From contig CAMHFA010000031.1 in NCBI GenBank assembly GCA_946184255.1, positions 1 to 8,853 of the forward strand: DNA of 8,853 bases, given 5' to 3'. Each line of letters opens with the position of its first letter. The stretch's first letter is position 1. Below are positions 6,509 to 8,853 of the stretch, one piece after another. Origin of the DNA: an uncultured Bacteroidales bacterium. Its GTDB lineage: Bacteria; Bacteroidota; Bacteroidia; Bacteroidales; UBA932. The notes beneath the pieces are model-generated. The model saw nothing but the letters and a program-made list of their open reading frames with translations. It ran no database searches and was not told the DNA's origin. A program made the position numbers and the translations under genes.

Positions 6509-7612
6509 ATGAAAACTTCATCCAAAGGCCTTCTTCGGTCTCTTCCTGCCGTGGCCATCCTTCTATCTGGGATTCTGCCATTCTCATGTAACAAGATCAC
6601 AGTTGATAACAGTCAAGGAACCCTTGTCTGGAATTTCAACCCATCACTGGCTACCAGGTCACTCAGCGAGATTCCGGATACCGACGCTTTCATCCTAAAA
6701 GTTTCAGATTCCTCCGGTGAGCTCCTATATAATGGTAAATATGGAGATTCTCCCGAAGCTCTCCTGGTAAATCCTGGAACCTATACGGTAAGCGCAGTGT
6801 CCATGGAGTTCTCCACTCCGGAATTTGATGCACCCCAGTTCGGGGATGAACAGGTGGTAATAGTAAAGGCAGGAGCGGAGACAAAGGTGCTCCTTGATTG
6901 CAGTCAACTTAACTGTGGATTAAGGCTGAGGATATCCCATGATTTCCTGGAATCATATCCAAGCGGTTCCCTCTCTGTTTCTTCGGAAGGAGGAAGCCTT
7001 GTCTATGGCAGCGCTTCCGACAGGACCGGTTTCTTCAAACCTGGCAACCTGACAGTGGTCCTTGATGACGGGCAGAACTCAACCCGCCTTCTTTCTAGGT
7101 TTCTTGAGGCCAGGCAGATGCTGACTTTGGGAATAGCCTGCCCTTCAGCTCAGGGACTCTCTGGAAGTACTTCTTCGGATGTTTCCATCTCGCTAGATAC
7201 CTTGAGGACTTGGACTGAGGATGAATTCATCATAGGTTCTCAAGAAACCGACTCAGGGGTTACAATTGAGAACGCTTATGGAGTCGGACAAGCCAAAAGC
7301 CATGCAGGGGAAAAGGGTGTCTGGGTCTGTGGATATATAGTAGGAGGAGACCTTTCCTCAAGTAAGAACGGTATCCGTTTCACTCCACCTTTCGAGTCAA
7401 TGACATGCATAGCCATTGCCTCCCGCTCATCAGTATCCGAAAAGGCCTCCTGCATGTCTGTGCAATTGGTAAAAGGCCCCATAAGGGAGAAACTGAACCT
7501 GGTTGAGAACCCTCAGCTCCTGTCGAGGAAAGTCTATCTGAAAGGAGACATTGAGTCATCCTACTATGGGATTCCCGGGATGAAGAACCTTTCCGAGTTC
7601 TCTTTCGAATGA
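6509..7612 (+). CDS. putative lipoprotein with DUF4493-like and DUF6359-like regions
   Basis: A 367-residue predicted surface or periplasmic lipoprotein of unknown function. Residues 1-26 are a signal peptide (basic start, then a hydrophobic stretch LPAVAILLSGILPF) ending at Cys27 in FSCNK. The lipobox is loose, which is common in Bacteroidota. Residues about 35-230 resemble DUF4493: GTLVWNFNPSLATRS, DTDAFILKVSD, LLVNPGTYTVSA, PQFGDEQVVIVKAGAE, FFKPGNLTVVLDDG. Residues about 250-367 resemble DUF6359: VWVCGYIVGG (271-280), a CMSVQLVKGPIREKLNL segment, VYLKGDIESSYYGIPGMKN, ending at SEFSFE. Family names are from recalled sequence patterns, not a search. DUF4493 proteins belong to Bacteroidota and no biochemical role is known to me. 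It lies 32 bases before the OmpA-family gene and is probably co-transcribed with it. It is unlikely to belong with the his genes, given the intergenic promoters. Confidence 0.8.
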   Translation: MKTSSKGLLRSLPAVAILLSGILPFSCNKITVDNSQGTLVWNFNPSLATRSLSEIPDTDAFILKVSDSSGELLYNGKYGDSPEALLVNPGTYTVSAVSMEFSTPEFDAPQFGDEQVVIVKAGAETKVLLDCSQLNCGLRLRISHDFLESYPSGSLSVSSEGGSLVYGSASDRTGFFKPGNLTVVLDDGQNSTRLLSRFLEARQMLTLGIACPSAQGLSGSTSSDVSISLDTLRTWTEDEFIIGSQETDSGVTIENAYGVGQAKSHAGEKGVWVCGYIVGGDLSSSKNGIRFTPPFESMTCIAIASRSSVSEKASCMSVQLVKGPIREKLNLVENPQLLSRKVYLKGDIESSYYGIPGMKNLSEFSFE

Positions 7613-7644
7613 CAAATCACCATTATTAAACATAATCTGGACTT

Positions 7645-8814
7645 ATGAAAGAAAAACTAGTTTTGATGGCTTTGTCCATCATTTTGCTTTGCCCTCCAGG
7701 GGTTTACTCCCAGGAAAGGATGCATTCCTTTGAAGTGGGTATCGGCGGGTCTGCCGTCAACCATTCGCGAACTATGCTTTCCGATTTCCATGTCACAAAA
7801 GGAGGAGACTATGTCTTTTCCCTGGAAGAGAAATCGCTCTATGGAGGCATCAGTCTCTACGCTGCCTATGAACTGAAACCATGGCTTTTCCTGGATGCAC
7901 AGGGGACTGTGGGATTAGCCAGGCATTACGAATCCGGATCCTTGAAACAGGGTGGAGCCATCCTTGCCGGACCGGGACTGCAGTTTCGTCCTCTTCTGGG
8001 AGAAGGATGGGTTCAACCTTACCTGAGACTGGGCGTTAATTATTATCGCAAGGATTTCCCGGCTTATTGGTTTGGGAAGTTTGAAGGAGACTTTACAAAT
8101 GAAGGTGTTTGGAAAGCGGAGGATTCCTGGAACAAAGGCAGTACATTCGACAAGGATACCTACATTCCCGTATCTGCCGGTATAGGCGTTGTAGGATGGT
8201 TGAGTGAACGGGTAGGGATCCGCATCGAGGGAAATTATTTACGATCACTTGGATCTAAGGGTGCCAATTTCGCCCAGGGATCGGCCGGATTGGTGTTCAG
8301 GTTCGGAGGCAGGAGCCTGCGTCCTGAACCTGCTCCCGAAAGGATAGTGGAGAAACTCATTGAGAAAGAAGTAGTGAAGGAGGTCCCTGTAGAAACGATA
8401 AGGGAAGTCTTCAAAGAGATCCCCTGTGGCAATTCAATCGATGTCCTGATGGAAAACGTAACCTTCGATTTCGACAAGGCTGAACTTACACCAGGAAGCG
8501 AGACGGTACTTGATGAAGTTGCGAAGATCATTGCCTCCTATCCAGACGACCGCTTCCTTGTTTCCGGTCACACTGACTCCAGAGGTGGGGAAACCTACAA
8601 TGAGCAGCTGTCCGTTGCCAGGGCGAAGGCTGTTTATGATGCCTTGATCCTGCGAGGTGTACCCGAAACGCAACTATGCTACATGGGATTTGGCAAAAGG
8701 ACGGCTATAGTGCCCGGATCAGCCGGGGACGATGTACGGCGTGGAGACAGGAAGGTCGTACTGGAGAGGGTTACATGGGATCCTCTATGGAACTATCTAA
8801 AAAACAACAAATAA
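7645..8814 (+). CDS. OmpA-family outer-membrane protein
   Basis: A 389-residue outer-membrane protein with a peptidoglycan anchor. Residues 1 to about 22 are a Sec signal peptide (KEK, hydrophobic core, cleavage near VYS-Q). Residues about 24-224 look like an outer-membrane beta-barrel: alternating aromatic strands such as SLYAAYELKPWLFLDAQG and an ending at AGLVFRFGG. Residues about 226-260 are a charged, proline-bearing linker (starting RPEPAPERIVEKLIEKEVV) common in Bacteroidota OmpA proteins. Residues about 265-380 are the OmpA C-terminal domain: VTFDFDKAEL, then GHTDSRGG and NEQLSVARAKAV. Asp311 and Arg326 are the expected peptidoglycan-contact residues, with the family's usual 15-residue spacing, and DRKVVLE closes the domain. 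It follows the DUF4493-like lipoprotein and probably shares its transcript. The role is presumably envelope anchoring or support of a surface structure; the barrel's specific function cannot be told. Confidence 0.92.
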   Translation: MKEKLVLMALSIILLCPPGVYSQERMHSFEVGIGGSAVNHSRTMLSDFHVTKGGDYVFSLEEKSLYGGISLYAAYELKPWLFLDAQGTVGLARHYESGSLKQGGAILAGPGLQFRPLLGEGWVQPYLRLGVNYYRKDFPAYWFGKFEGDFTNEGVWKAEDSWNKGSTFDKDTYIPVSAGIGVVGWLSERVGIRIEGNYLRSLGSKGANFAQGSAGLVFRFGGRSLRPEPAPERIVEKLIEKEVVKEVPVETIREVFKEIPCGNSIDVLMENVTFDFDKAELTPGSETVLDEVAKIIASYPDDRFLVSGHTDSRGGETYNEQLSVARAKAVYDALILRGVPETQLCYMGFGKRTAIVPGSAGDDVRRGDRKVVLERVTWDPLWNYLKNNK

Positions 8815-8825
8815 TACCTAAGAAC

Positions 8826-8853
8826 ATGAAAAACAGATTCAATTGTTTATCCA
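8826..8853 (+). CDS. start of the next gene, probable exported protein (3' partial)
   Basis: An ATG 11 bases after the OmpA-family stop opens a frame that runs to the window edge for nine codons (MKNRFNCLS). The basic start followed by an uncharged stretch is what a signal peptide would look like, and the close spacing on the same strand fits a third gene of the envelope operon. Too little is present to identify it. Confidence 0.5.

Noticed and set aside
6504..6512. Two-codon frame ATGCTATGA overlapping the lipoprotein start
   Set aside because: A start-stop frame this short is readily expected by chance, and nothing else supports a regulatory role.
7645..8814. Possibility that the OmpA-family gene and its neighbour are part of a fimbrillin (Mfa/Fim) pilus locus
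   Set aside because: No fimbrillin, DUF3868 or DUF5119-like protein is visible. The next gene is cut off, so the idea cannot be supported here.

Overview
The window looks like Bacteroidales (Bacteroidota) chromosome with roughly half G+C. Three things point there: Bacteroidetes-type -7 promoter boxes (TAnnTTTG), a lipoprotein with DUF4493-like and DUF6359-like regions that I know only from this phylum, and an IGPD domain resembling the Bacteroides bifunctional HisB. An uncultured gut lineage with moderate G+C would fit, but the genus cannot be fixed from this sequence.

Region 1 (2-6247) is a compact histidine operon on the + strand: hisG (3' two thirds only), hisD, a hisC-hisB fusion, hisH, hisA, hisF and hisIE. 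Neighbours overlap or are separated by at most 12 bases. Two junctions are ATGA overlaps, and hisA and hisF overlap by 19 bases. Apart from the start of hisG, which lies outside the window, the operon supplies every step from PRPP plus ATP to histidine except one. The enzymes read as intact, and catalytic residues in hisD, hisC, hisH and hisF fall at or within a few positions of the E. coli numbering. The exception is histidinol-phosphate phosphatase. In many Bacteroidales, as in E. coli, this is the N-terminal HAD domain of a bifunctional HisB. Here that domain is absent and the IGPD domain is joined directly to the end of the HisC aminotransferase. This fusion is the most unusual thing in the window.

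Region 2 (6248-6508) is a 261-base intergenic stretch. It holds an A/T-only inverted repeat just after the his operon, two good matches to the Bacteroidetes -7 box (6290-6297 and 6461-6468), and between them two predicted RNA hairpins, the second running into a U-run. It could be a long structured leader with tandem promoters, or a separate small RNA of about 100 nt.

Region 3 (6509-8853) is a cell-surface gene set on the + strand: a DUF4493/DUF6359-like lipoprotein, 32 bases later an OmpA-family outer-membrane protein with a C-terminal peptidoglycan-binding domain, and 11 bases after that the first nine codons of another probable exported protein, cut by the window edge. These genes probably form an envelope operon unrelated to histidine synthesis. 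No tRNA, rRNA, insertion sequence, CRISPR array or phage gene was seen.
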